This document shows, one piece after another, positions 11,920 to 23,921 of a stretch of DNA of 64,000 nucleotides. The stretch is taken from the NCBI GenBank assembly GCA_011799875.1, contig CM022300.1:236976807-237040806 (forward strand), read 5' to 3'. Both the position numbers and the translations under genes were made by a program. How positions within the stretch are numbered: the first letter of the stretch is position 1; each line of letters begins with the position of its first letter. Under the pieces are notes generated by a model, which was not told the origin of the DNA, searched no databases, and saw only the letters and a list, made by a program, of their open reading frames with translations. This stretch comes from Thinopyrum elongatum. Its lineage: Eukaryota; Streptophyta; Magnoliopsida; Poales; Poaceae.

Positions 11920-13287
11920 TGATAACCCACAAGTATAGGGGATCGCAACAGTTTTCGAGGGTAGAGTATTAAACCCAAATTTATAGATTCGACACAAGGG
12001 CAGCCAAAGAATATTTGTAAGTATTAGTAGTTGAGTTGTCAATTCAACCACACCTGGAGATTAAATATATACAACAAAGTGATCAGTAGCACAGTAATAT
12101 GATAGTTTGATAACAGTGGTAACAGTAACAACAGTAACAATTTTGTAGCAGTTGTAACAGTAGCAATAGCAATAGTAACTTAGCAAGAACAATATGTGGA
12201 AAACTCATAGGCATTGGATCGGTGAATTCGTTGGATGATATTCATCATATATCAGTCATAACCTAGGGCGACGCAGAACTAGCTCCACTTCATAAATATA
12301 ATGTAGGCATGTATTCCGTAAATAGTCATACATGCTTATGGAAAAGAACTTGCATGACATCTTTTGTCCTACGCTCCCGTGGCAGCGGGGTCCATAAGGA
12401 AACTAAGGGATATTAAGGCCTCCTTTTAATAGAGAACCGGAACAAAGCATTAACACATGGTGAATACATGAAGTCCCCAAACTACGGTCATCACCGGAAA
12501 GTATCCCAATTACTGTCACCCTGGGGTTTATGCAACATAACACGTAATAGGTGCATATGACTTGTAAGATCGGATCTTGAACATAGATATAATGGTGAAA
12601 ACATAAATGGTTCAGATCTGAAATCATGGTACTCGGGCCCGAGTGAAAAGCATTAAGCATGGCAAAGTCATAGCAACATCAATCTCAGAACATAGTGGAT
12701 ACTAGGGATCAAGCCCTAACAAAACTAACTCGATTACATGATGAATCTCATCCAACTCCTCACCGACCAACGAGCCTACGAAGGAATTACTCACTCCTAG
12801 TGGGGAGCATCATGAAATTGGTGATGGAGGATGGTTGGTGATGATGAAGACCGAAGATTCCCCTCTCCGGAGCCCTGAACGGGCTCCTGATCTGGCCTCC
12901 CAAAGAAGAACAGGAGGTGGCAGCAGCTCTGTATCATAAAACACGATGAAAATAGGATTTTATAGCATCAGGATTAGGGTCAGCGGAGCCCCGAGGGCCC
13001 CACCACCCACCAGGGCGCACCAGGGGGGTGGCGCACCCTGGTGTCTTGTGGGCAGCCAGGGCACCCCCTCCGGTGGCTCTTGATTCCAGTATTTTTATTT
13101 ATTCTGAAATAAATCTCCAAAAAGTTTCATCCAATTCCGAGAACTTTTATTTCTCCACAAAAACTACACCATGGTAGTTCTGCTGAAAACAATGTCAGTC
13201 CGGTTTAGTTTCATTCAAATCATGCAAATTAGAGTCCAAAACAAGAGCAGAAGCGTTAGGAAAAGTAGATACGATGGAGACGTATCA
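11920..13287 (-). repeat. 5' LTR of element C
   Basis: A 1368-bp LTR reading TGATACGTCTCCATCG at 13287 to GGGTTATCA at 11920 on the minus strand. The outer ends form a short inverted repeat (TGATA/TATCA). It differs from the D, A and H LTRs after the first dozen bases, so C belongs to a separate family. The immediate outer flank (13288-13292) is GCGAC and belongs to element J, so C inserted into J. Confidence 0.85.
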
Positions 13288-13440
13288 GCGACTCGTGGGA
13301 AGTCTCTAGAGTGCGTTCCGCAGGACACCGCTCGGCCACGTCTCGGGCCGGAGGAGGAGGAGGAGCATTTGGACCAGCCCGGTCATCGCGTGACGGCAGA
13401 GTTGGCAGGGAATGGGAGGGCATCGGGCCAACGCGCGCGG
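13288..13440 (-). pseudogene. Gag fragment of element J, left of the D insertion
   Basis: These 153 bases are GC-rich, unlike both neighbours. On the minus strand they hold an open frame with a run of five prolines. If D and one copy of the 5-bp target duplication are ignored, this frame continues in phase from the gag frame of J at 23898-23565. It is therefore the next piece of J gag, cut off at 13287 by element C. Confidence 0.65.
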
Positions 13441-15391
13441 TCATACTTCTTGAGCTTGCGTTGATTTTTCCCTTGAAGAGCAAAGTAGAGATAAGAATTA
13501 CCCTCAGTTAAGAACCAAGGTATCAATCCAGTAGGAGGCACAAGCAAGTCTCCAATATATGCACCTGCACAAACTAACAAACACTTGCACACAACGCGAA
13601 AAAGGGGTTGTCAATCCCTTCACGGTTACGAACAAGAGTGAGATCTAATAGAGATAGGTATAAAAGATAAATAAAAGAGCAAAATAAATTAAATACAAAT
13701 AAAGTGCAGCAAGGTATTTTTGGGTTTTTTGGTTTATAGATCTGAAAATATATGATGGAAAATAGACCCGGGGGCCATAGGTGTCACTAGAGGCTTCTCT
13801 CTTGAAGAAAACATACGGTGGGTAAACAAATTACTATTGAGCAATTGATAGAAAAGCGCATAATTATGAAGACATCTAAGGCAATGATCATGAATATAGG
13901 CATCACGTCTGTGACAAGTAGATCGACTCCTGCCTGCATCTAGTACTATTACTCCACACATCTACCGACTCTAGAGTATTAAGTTCATAAGAACAGAGCA
14001 ACGCTTTAAGTAAGATGACATGATGGTTACTTGGGAGGCTTCATGTAGAACCTCCCCTGCAACGCGCCAAAAATTCTTCCTGCTACTTCTTGAGCTTGCG
14101 TTGATTTTTCCCTTGAAGATGAAAGGGTGATGCGGCAAAGTAGAGATAAGTATTTCCCTCAGTTAAGAACCAAGGTATCAATCCAGTAGGAGGCACACGA
14201 AACTCTCCAATATATGCACCTGCCCAAACTAACAAACACTTGCACACAACGCGAAAAAGGTGTTGTCAATCCCTTCAGGGTCACGAACAAGAGTGAGATC
14301 TAATAGAGATAGGTATAAATGATAAATAAAAGAGCAAAATAAAGTAAATACAAATAAAGTGCAGCAAGGTATTTTTAGGTTTTTTGGTTTATAGATCTGA
14401 AAATATATGATGGAAAATAGACCCGAGGGCCATAGGTTTCACTAGAGGCTTCTCTCTTGAAGTAAACATACGGTGGGTAAAAAAATTACTGTTGAGCAAT
14501 TGATAGAAAAGCGCATAATTTTGAAGAGATCTAAGGCAATGATCATGAATATAGGCATCACGTCCGTGACAAGTAGATCGACTCCTGCCTGCATCTAGTA
14601 CTATTACTCCACACATCGACTGACTCTAGAGTATTAAGTTCATAAGAACAGAGCAATGGTTTAATTAAAATGACATGATGGGTACTTGGTAGGCTTGATG
14701 TAGAACCTCCCTGGCAACGCGCCATAAATTCTTCCTGCTACTTCTTGAGCTTGCGTTGATTTTTCCATTGAAGATGAAAGGGTGATGCGGCAAAGTAGAG
14801 ATAAGTATTTCCCTCAGTTAAGAACCAAGGTATCAATCCAGTAGGAGGCACACGCAAGTCTCCAATATATGCACCTGCACAAACTAACAAACACTTGCAC
14901 ACAATGCGAAAAAGGGGTTGTCAATCCCTTCACGGTCACGGACAAGAGTGAGATCTAATAGAGATAAGTATAAAAGATAAATAAAAGAGCAAAATAAAGT
15001 AAATACAAATAAAGTGCAGCAAGGTATTTTTGGGTTTTTTTGGTTTACATATCTGAAAATATATGATGGAAAATAGACCCGGAGGCCATAGGTTTCACTA
15101 GGGGCTTCTCTCTTGAAGAAAACGTACGGTGGGTAAACAAATTACTGTTGAGCAATTGATAGAAAAGCGCATAATTATGAAGACATCTAAGGCAATGATC
15201 ATGAATATAGGCGTCACGTCTGTGACAAGTAGATCGACTCCTGCCTGCATCTAGTACTATTACTCCACACATCGACTGACTCTAGAGTATTAAGTTCATA
15301 AGAATAGAGCAACGCTTTAAGTAAGATGACATTATGGGTACTTGGTAGGCTTGATGTAGAACCTCCCCGGCAACGCGCTAGAAATTCTTCC
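13441..15391 (-). repeat. Tandem array of three partial LTR plus PBS units
   Basis: Units are 13441-14080, 14081-14735 and 14736-15391, with a period of about 655 bp; the first has a roughly 15-bp deletion. Read on the minus strand, each begins in the leader just after a PBS, jumps at a shared CATCAT to the middle of the LTR, runs to the LTR 3' end, then enters the next PBS. PBS copies near 14052-14068, 14708-14724 and 15363-15380 are variants of TGGCGCGTTGCCGGGGAG. Each unit also holds a degraded copy of a 75-codon minus-strand frame, which is LTR sequence and not a gene. All junctions share the same breakpoint, so one event was later amplified. Confidence 0.85.
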
Positions 15392-16954
15392 TGCTACTTC
15401 TTGAGCTTGCGTTGATTTTTCCCTTGAAGATGAAAGGGTGATGCAGTAAAGTAGAGATAAGTATTTCCCTCAGTTAAGAACCAAGGTGTCAATCCAGTAG
15501 GAGGCACACGCAAGTCTCCAATATATGCTCCTGCACAAACTAACAAACACTTGCACACAATGCGAAAAAGGGGTTGTCAATCCCTTCACGGTCACGAACA
15601 AGAGTGAGATCTACTAGAGATAGTATAAAAGATAAATAAAAGAGAAAATAAAGTAAATACCAATAAAGTGCAGCAAGGTATTTTTGGGTTTTTTGGTTTA
15701 TAGACCTGAAAATAGATGATGGAAAATAGACCTGGGGGCCATAGGTTTCACTAGAGACTTCTCTCTTGAAGAAACATACGGTGGGTAAACAAATTACTTT
15801 TGACCAATTGATAGAAAAGCGCATAATTATGAAGACATCTAAGGCAATGATCATGAATATAGGCTTCACATCTGTGACAAGTAGACCGACTCCTGCCTAC
15901 ATCTACTACTATTACTCCACACACCGACTGACTCCTGCCTGCATCTAGAGTATTATGTTCATAAGAACAGAACGATGCTTTAAGTAAGATGACATGATGT
16001 AGAGGGATAAAATCAAGCAATATGATATAAACCCCATCTTTTTATCCTTGATGGCAACAATACAATACGTGCCTCGCTACCCCTTCTGTCACTAGGTGAG
16101 GACACCGCAAGGTTGAACCAAAAACTACGCACCTCTCCCATTGCAAGAAAAACCAATCTACTTGGCCAAACCAAACTGATAGTTCGAAGAGAAATACAAA
16201 GATATCTTAATCATGCATAAAAGAGTTCAGAAAAGACTCAAATAATATTCATAGATAATCTGATCGTAAATCCACAATTCATCGGATCTCAACAAACACA
16301 CCGCCAAACAAGATCACATCGAATAGTTCTCCAAGAACATCGAGGAGAACATTGTATTGAAGTTCAAAGAGAGAGAAGAAGACATCTAGCTACTAGCTAT
16401 GGACCCATAGGTCTGTGGTAAACTACTCACACATCATCGGAAGGGCAGCAAGGTTGGTGTAGAGGTCCTCCGTGATCGAATCCCCCTTTGACGGAGTGCC
16501 AGAAAAGGCCCCAAGATGGGATCTCACAGGAACAGAGGCTTATGGTGGCGAAAAAGTATTTTTGGTGTGCCCTCTGGTGTAGAGGGAATATTTGAGGATT
16601 TATAGTGCGAAGATTAGTGTTGGAATGTCTACGGGGAGCCCACAAGCCTTGGGGGCGCGCCCCTATGGCTTTTGGCCTCCCCATAGGGCTTCTGGCCTCC
16701 TCTCCAAGTCTCGTGGGTTTCTTCTAGTCCAAGAAAGATCACTGTAAAGTTTCAATCCGTTTGGACTCCGTTTGATATTCCTTTTCTGTAAAAGTCAAAA
16801 ACAAGGAAAAAATAGAAACTGGCACTAGGCTCTAGGTTAATAAGTAAGTCCCAAAAATAATATAAAATAGCATTTTAATGCATATAAACATCCAAAACAG
16901 ATAATATAATAGCATGGAACAATCAAAAATTATAGATACGTTGGAGACGTATCA
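15392..16954 (-). repeat. Full-length 3' LTR of element D
   Basis: A 1563-bp LTR with minus-strand start TGATACGTCTCCAACG at 16954. It is about 60 bp longer than the 5' LTR, largely from extra GC-rich sequence at about 16645-16705 that the 5' copy lacks near 23315. Immediately inside, the minus strand has a purine tract (AAGCTTGGGAATGG) fitting the polypurine tract. Confidence 0.85.
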
Positions 16955-19771
16955 ACCATTCCCAAGCTTAATTCCTGCTCGTCCTCGAGTAGGTAAATGA
17001 TAAAAACAGAATTTTTGATGTGAAATGCTGCCTAACATATTTATCAATGCAATTTTCTTTATTGTGGCAAGAATATTCAGATACATAAGATTCAAAACAA
17101 AAGTTTAATATTGACATAAAAACAATAATACTTCAAGCATGCTAATAAAGCAATCATGTCTTCTCAAAATAACATGGCCAAAGAAAGTTATCCCTACAAA
17201 ATCATATTGTCTGGCTATGCTCTATCTTCATCACACAAAATATTTCATCATGCACAACCCTGATGACAAGCCAAGCAATTGTTTCATACTTTTAATGTTC
17301 TCAAGCTTTTTCAACTTTCACGCAATACATGAGCGTGAGCCATGGATATAGCACTATAGGTGGAATAGAATATGGTGGAGGTTGTGAGGAGAAGACAAAA
17401 AAGGAGAAAGTCTCACATCAACTAGGAAAATTAATGGGCTATGGAGATGCCCATCAATTGATATCGATGCAAGTGAGTAGGGATTGCCATGCAATGGATG
17501 CACTAGAGCTATAAGTGTATGAAAGCTCAAAAAGAAACTAAGTGGGTGTGCATCCAAATTGCTTGCTCACGAAGACCTAGGGCAATTTGAGGAAGCCCAT
17601 CATTGGAATATACAAGCCAAGTTCTATAATGAAAAATTCCCACTAGTATATGAAAGTGACAAAATTGAAGACTATCATGAAGAACATGGTGCTACTTTGA
17701 AGCACAAGTGTGGAAAAAGGATAGTAACATTGTCCCTTCTCTGTTTTCTCCCATTTTTTTGTTTGGGCTCTTTGGCCTATTTTTTTTATTTTGGGCTCTT
17801 TGGCCTCTTTTATATTTTTAAGTCTGGAGTCTCATCCCAACTTGTGAAGGAATCATAGCTTCCATCATCCTTTCCTCACATGGGACAATGCTCTAATAAT
17901 GATGATCATCACACTTTTATTTACTTACAACTCAAGAATTACAACTCGATACTAGAACAAAATATGACTCTATGAATGCCTCCGGTGGTGTACCGGGATG
18001 TGCAATGATCAAGAGTGACATGTATAAAAAATATGTACGGTGGCCAAGCCACAAATACTATGCCAACTACATGGTCATGCAAAGCAATATGACAATGATG
18101 GTATGTGTCATAATAAACGGAACGGTGGAAGTTGCATTGCAATGTATCTCGGAATGGCTATGGAAATGCCATAATAGTAGGTATGGTGGCTGTTTTGAGG
18201 AAGGGTATATGGTGGGTTTAATGCACTGGCGAAAGTTGCGTGGTACTAGAGAGGCTAGCAATGGTGGAAGGGTGAGAGTGCGTATAATCCATGGACTCAA
18301 CATTAGTCATAAAGAACTCACATACTTATTGCAAAAATTTATTAGCCATCAAAGCATACTAATATGCATGCTCCTAGGGGATATATTGGTAGGAAAAGAC
18401 CATTGCTCGTCCCCTACCGCCACTCATAAGAAAGACAATCAAAAAAATAAATCATGCTCCGACTTAATCACATAACGGTTCACCATACGTGCATGCTTCG
18501 GGAATCACAAACTTTAACACAAGTATTTCTACCAATCCACAATTACACACTAGCATGACTCTAATATCACCATCCTTAGATCTCAAAACAAATGCAAGGA
18601 ATCAAACTTCTCATATTATTCCATGCTCTTATATGAAAGTTTTTATCCCTCTTGGATGCCCATCATATTAGGACTAAATTCATAACCTAAGCATATTACC
18701 ATGCTGTTTAAATACTCTCAAAATAATATAAGTGAAGCATGAGAGTTCATCAATTTCTATAAAATAAAACCACCGCCGTGCTCTAAAAAGATATAAGTGA
18801 AGCACTAGAGCAACTACCTAGCTCAAAAGATATAAGTGAAGCAATAGAGTATTCTAATAAATTCATGATTAATTTGTGTCCCTCTCAAAAGGTGTGTACA
18901 ACAAGGATGATTGTGGCAAACTAAAAAGCAAAGACTCATATTATACAAGACGCTCCAAGCAAAACACATATTATGTGGTGAATAAAAATATAGCCTCAAG
19001 TAAATTTACCGATGGATTGAAGACAAAAGAGAGAATGCCATCCGGGGCATCCCCAAGCTTAGATCCATCGTTGTCCTTGAATATTACCTTGGGGTTCCTT
19101 GGGCATCCTCAAGCTTAGGCTCTTGCCACTCCTTATTCCGTTGTCCATCAAAACTTTACCCAAAACTTGAAAACTTCACAACACAAAACTCAACAGAAAA
19201 CTCGTAAGATCCGTTAGTATAATAAAATAAATCACCACTTTAGGTACTATTGTGAACTCATTCTAAATTTATATTGGTGTTATATCTAATTTATTCCAAC
19301 TTCTCCATGGTTCATACCCCCCGATACTACCAATAGATTCATCAAAATAAGCAAACAACACATAGAAAACAGAATTTGTCAAAAACAGAACAATTTGTAG
19401 TAATCTGGAAATTTTGTATACTTCTGTAACTCCAAAAATTCTGAAAAATTTGGAAAATTTAGGAAATTTGTATATCAATCGTGTGTCAAAATTCAGATCA
19501 AAAGCACATTTCTGTGATTTCCTAAATTTCTGGCAATGAGCGCAAAAGTTTCTGTTTTTCAACAAGATCAAATCAACTATGACCATAGACCATCCCAAAG
19601 GTATTACTTTGCTCAAACACTAATTAAAACACCAAAACAAAATTACTACACAGGTAATAATGTGTAATTATTGAAAAACAGGAGCAAAAACAAAAAACAC
19701 TAAATAAAAATTGGGTTGCCTCCCAACATGCGCTACTGTTTAACGCCCCTAGCTAGGCATAAAACATAAAT
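16955..19771 (-). other. 3' non-coding region of element D
   Basis: No coding frame is convincing on either strand. Recognisable parts are the purine-rich LTR-proximal end, a segment at about 17330-18480 common in related elements, the repeated 23-bp TGAAGCA motif at 18715-18860, and the stretch at 19000-19200 shared with the left edge of the window. Pol would normally lie here but is absent. Confidence 0.6.
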
Positions 19772-20419
19772 CTAGGTATTGTCAGCTTTGGTATGCAATC
19801 CATAAGTGGCCCTCATAATAGATTCATATGGTAACTTAATTTTCTTTCTTGGAAAGTGTTCCATGCCCTTCCTTAACGGAAATTGAAATCTAATGTTTCC
19901 TTCTTTCATATCAATAATTACACCAATCGTTCTAAGGAAAGGTCTACCAAGAATGATAGGACATGTAGGATTGCAATATATATTAAGCACAATAAAATCT
20001 ATGGGCAGATAATTCCTATTTGCAACAATAAGAACATCATTAATCCTTCCCATAGGTTTCTTAATAGTGTAATCAGCTAGATGCAAATTCAAAGAACAGT
20101 CATCAAATTTATGAAAATCTAGCACATCACATAAAGTTTTCAAAATAGTGGAAACGCTAGCACCCAAATAACACAAAGCATTGCACTCATAATATTTAAT
20201 TTTAATTTTAATAGTAGGTTCCCACTCATCATAAAGCTTTCTAGGGATTGAAACTTCCAACTCAAGTTTTTCTTCAAGAGATTTCATCATAGCATCAACG
20301 ATATGTTTAGTAAATGCTTTATTTTGATTATAAGAATGAGGTGAATTAAGAATGGATTGCAACAAGGAAATAAAATCTATTAAAGAACAATTATCATAAT
20401 TAAAGTCCTTGAAATCCAA
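19772..20419 (-). pseudogene. Protease domain of element D with lost catalytic aspartate
   Basis: A 215-codon segment homologous to the protease of C. The active-site block reads CYLGASVS (about residues 83-90) where C has CDLGAGVS, so the catalytic Asp is Tyr, a one-base change. The second block ILGRPFL (about 155-161) is intact. It lies in a different frame from the end of the gag frame at 20440, so a frameshift also separates them. The enzyme cannot be active as encoded. Confidence 0.85.
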
Positions 20420-20439
20420 AAGAGTGGGTTCATCGCCAC

Positions 20440-21821
20440 TTAAAGTTTTGATCTCGCCAATCCCACTTTTATCAATTTTTTCATTAAGATCTTCACCCTC
20501 AGCCCAGTCCCATCTTTATCAAGTTTTATATTAGCAAACAAAGATTCAATAGGAGTCACACCAATCACTTTAAGATCTTCATTATTATTATCACAAAAAC
20601 TAGAAGAACATGCTTTTTCTAGCCAATCTCTCTTAGTACGCATCCTAGCAGTTCTCTCCTTACACTCCTCCATAGAAATTTTAATAGCTTTCAGAGAATC
20701 ACTAATATCAATCTTGGGTGGCATAGATCCAATCTTAAAAGAATCAATCTCATGAGAAATTCTATCAACGTTCCTAGCCAAATCATCAATCTTAAGCAAT
20801 TTTTCTTCTACCATAGCATTAAAATTCTTTTGAGAATTAATGAAATCTTTGATAATATTCTCAAGATCAGAGGGTATTTTATTATAATTTCCATAAGAAT
20901 TGTTGTAGGAATTACCATAATTATTAGAGGAATTACTAGGAAACGGCCTAGGGTTGAAATTACCTCTATACGCGTTATTGCCAAAATTGTTCCTACTAAC
21001 AAAATTCACATCCATAGATTCATTATTATTTTCAATCAAAGTGGACAAAGGTATATCATTAGGATCAATAGGAGCACTCTTACTAGCAATCAATTTCATA
21101 AGTTCATCCATCTTTCCACTCAAAGTATTAATTTCTTCAATTGCATGCACCTTTTTACTAGTAGAAGATCTTTCGGTATGCCATTGAAAATAATTTACCA
21201 TAATATTATCTAGGACTTTAGTAGCTTCTCCTAATGTGATTTCCATAAAAGTATCTCCCGCGGCGGAATCTAAAAGATTTCTAGATGCAAAATTCAATCC
21301 GGCATAAAATTTTTGTATGATCATCCATAAACTTAAACCATGAGTAGGGCAATTTCTTATCATCAATTTCATTCTTTGCCAAGATTGTGCAACATGTTCA
21401 TGATCAAGTTGGTTAAAATTCATTATATCGTTCCTAAGGGAGATGATCTTAGTGGGAGGAAAATACTTGTAAATAAGAGCATCTTTACACTTGTTCCACG
21501 AATCAATATTGTTTTTAGGCAAAGATGAAAACCAAGTTTTAGCACGATCTCGTAGTGACAACAGAAATAGCTTCAATTTAACAATATCATTATCCACATC
21601 TTTTTTCTTTTGCATATCACACAACTCAACGAAAGTATTTAGATGTGATGCATCATCTTCATTAGGACTACCAGAAAATTGATCTTTCATAACAAGATTC
21701 AACAAAGCGGCATTAATTCAATAAGATTGCCCACTAGTGGCGGGAGCAATCAGAGTACTAATAAAATAATAATTATTAGTGTTGGAAAAGTCACACAACT
21801 TGGTATTCTGTTGAGACATCA
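20440..21821 (-). pseudogene. Gag of element D
   Basis: Gag starts at ATG 21821 by comparison with element H (MSQ, then NTKLCDF). The frame is broken near 21780 by two extra bases and by TGA at 21718-21720, then is open for 421 codons to 20440. The retrotransposon gag domain (about the first 170 residues of the open part) includes DRAKTWFSSLP and KYFPPTK. An Asn/Ser/Gly-rich segment (about 230-275) and a predicted coiled coil (about 285-350) follow. No zinc knuckle is visible. Confidence 0.85.
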
Positions 21822-22028
21822 TGACAAAGAAAGCAATCTAGCACACAAGCAAACAAAAAGCAAACGAAAAGACGAATGAAAGAAGGCGAATAAAACAGCA
21901 AATATTTTTGTTTTTTTCTAAAAACATTTTAGAAGTGGGGGAGAGGAAAACGAGAGGCAAATGGAAAATAATGTAAGTGCAACAGATGAGATTTTATGAT
22001 GGGTACTTGGTAGGCTTGATGTAGAACC

Positions 22029-22046
22029 TCCCCGGCAATGGCGCCA
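22029..22046 (-). other. Primer binding site of element D
   Basis: The minus strand reads TGGCGCCATTGCCGGGGA, 11 bases from the 5' LTR. It is identical to the PBS of element C and an intact relative of the PBS copies in the array at 13441-15391. Confidence 0.85.
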
Positions 22047-22057
22047 GATATTCTTCC

Positions 22058-23559
22058 TGCTACTTCTTGAGCTTGCGTTGATTTTTCCAATGAAGATGAA
22101 AGGGTGATGCAGCAAAGTAGAGATAAGTATTTCCCTTAGTTAAGAACCAAGGTATCAATCTAGTAGGAGGCACAAGCAAGTCTCCAATATATGCACCTGC
22201 ACAAACTAATAAACACTTGCACACAACGCAAAAAAGGGGTTGTCAATCCCTTCACGGTCACGAACAAGAGTGAGATCTAATAGAGATAGGTATAAAAGAT
22301 AAATAAAAGAGCAAAATAAAGTAAATACAAATAAAGTGCAGCAAGGTATTTTTGGGTTTTTTGGTTTATAGATCTGAATATATATGATGGAAATAGACCC
22401 CGAGGCCAAAAGTTTCACTAGAGGCTTCTCTCTTGAAGAAAACATACGGTGGGTAAACAAATTACTGTTGAGCAATTGATAGAAAAGCGCATAATTATGA
22501 AGACATCTAAGGCAATGACCATGAATATAGGCATCATGTCCGTGACAACTAGACCAACTCCTGCCTGCATCTACTACTATTACTCCACACACCAACCGAC
22601 TCCTGCCTGGATCTAGAGTATTAAGTTCATAAGAATCGAGCAACGCTTTAAGTAAGATGACATGATGTAGAGGGATAAACTCAAGCAATATGATATAAAC
22701 CCCATATTTTTATCCTTGATGGCAACAATACAATAAGTGCCTCGCTACCCCTTCTGTCACTAGGTGAGGACACCGTAAGATTGAACCCAAAACTAAGCAC
22801 CTCTCCCATTGCAAGAAAAACCAATCTAGTTGGCCAAACCAAACCGATAGTTCAAAGAGAAATACAAAGATATCTTAATCATGCATAAAAGTGTTCAGAA
22901 AAGAATCAAAAAATATTCATAGATAATCTAATCATAAATCCACAATTCATTGCCTCTCAACAAATGCACCGCAAAAGAAGATTACATCGAATAGATCTCC
23001 AAGAACATCGAGGAGAACATTGTATTGAAGATCAAAGAGAGAGCGAAGAAGCCATCTAGCTACTAGCTATGGACCCGTAGGTCAGTGGTAAATTACTCAC
23101 ACATCATCGGAAGGGCAGATAGGTTTGTGTACAGGTCCTCCGTGATCAAATCCCCCTCCGGCGGAGTGCCGGAAAAGGCCCCAAGATGGGATCTCATGGG
23201 ATCAGAGGCTTGCGGCGGCGGAAAACTATTTTTGGTGTGCCCTCTGGTATAGAGGGAATATTTGAGGATTTATAGTGCAAAGATTAGGGTTGGAAGGTCT
23301 ATGGGGGCCCACAAGCCGTGGGTTTCTTCTGGTTCAAGAAAAATCACCGTAAAGTTTTATTCCGTTTGGACTCCGTTTGATATTCCTTTTTTGTAGAAGT
23401 CAAAAACAAGGAAAAATAGAAACTGGCACTGGGCTCTAGGTTAATAAGTTAGTCCCAAAAATAATATAAAATAGCATATTAATGCATATAAAACATCCAA
23501 AATAGATAATATAATAGCATGAAACAATCAAAAATTATAGATACGTTGGAGACGTATCA
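22058..23559 (-). repeat. 5' LTR of element D
   Basis: A 1502-bp LTR, minus strand TGATACGTCTCC at 23559 to AGTAGCA at 22058. Its outer flank is the CGCGG target duplication at 23560-23564. Confidence 0.85.
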
Positions 23560-23564
23560 CGCGG

Positions 23565-23898
23565 CATTGTCAAGCTCGGTGATGTGGCCGAGCCAGGCCT
23601 CGTTGTCGTCCTTGGTGGGGCGATAGCGCAACAGCTCTTGTGCCATGAGAAACGCGGTGTGCGAAGCGGGAGGGTTGCACCGTGCGAGCGAGGAGGCGGT
23701 GATGGAGTGGAGACGTGCCTGCTTGTTCACCGATGGTTGTGCGGAGGAGGCCACTCGCTCCCCAACTGGCTCGGTGGCGGTGCGAGGGCGCCGCCCAGGG
23801 CACCCTGGGTGGCGGGCACCATGCGGACCCTGGCGGCAGCTCGGCACATGGCGCGCTCGCTGTGAGCGGCGGCTTCGTCGATGCTGCGCCGATGGCAA
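23565..23898 (-). pseudogene. Gag N-terminus of element J
   Basis: An open frame begins at ATG 23898, five bases after the PBS, and is rich in Arg, Pro and Ala. Near its end it carries the block RYRPTKDDNEAWLGHITEL. The frame runs into the D insertion and resumes in phase at 13440. Only the N-terminal part of gag survives, with no conserved capsid domain, so the call rests on position after the PBS and on phase continuity. Confidence 0.55.
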
Positions 23899-23921
23899 GT
23901 CACCCTACCTGGTGCGCCAAA

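Larger units (their letters stand above)
5820..13287 (-). mobile_element. Element C: Athila-like Gypsy element lacking pol
   Basis: Minus-strand order is 5' LTR (13287-11920), PBS, gag (11732-9678), protease (9632-9138), an 850-bp non-coding spacer, an ORF in the ORF1/env position (8282-7251) and a 3' untranslated region to 5820. There is no room for RT, RNase H or integrase: only 855 bp separate protease from the downstream ORF. The 3' LTR is gone, cut at 5820 by element B. Triticeae annotators group elements with this LTR start under names such as Sabrina or Wham; I cannot choose between them from sequence alone. Confidence 0.85.
13441..23559 (-). mobile_element. Element D: non-autonomous Athila-like Gypsy element with a triplicated 3' LTR/PBS end
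   Basis: Minus-strand order is 5' LTR (23559-22058), PBS, gag, protease, a 2.8-kb non-coding 3' region, LTR (16954-15392) and three tandem partial LTR-PBS units (15391-13441). It is flanked by CGCGG at 13436-13440 and 23560-23564, a perfect 5-bp target duplication. The whole array therefore lies inside one insertion. There is no RT, RNase H or integrase. It shares LTR type and gag with element H, and LTR type and 3' region with element A. Confidence 0.85.

Noticed and set aside
13734..15272. Three near-identical 75-codon minus-strand frames as a small gene family
   Set aside because: They are the same LTR segment repeated in the D array and also present inside the full LTRs. Identity comes from the tandem duplication.
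20752..21213. A plus-strand Ile-rich frame of 153 codons
   Set aside because: It is the complement of the Asn-rich part of the D gag.
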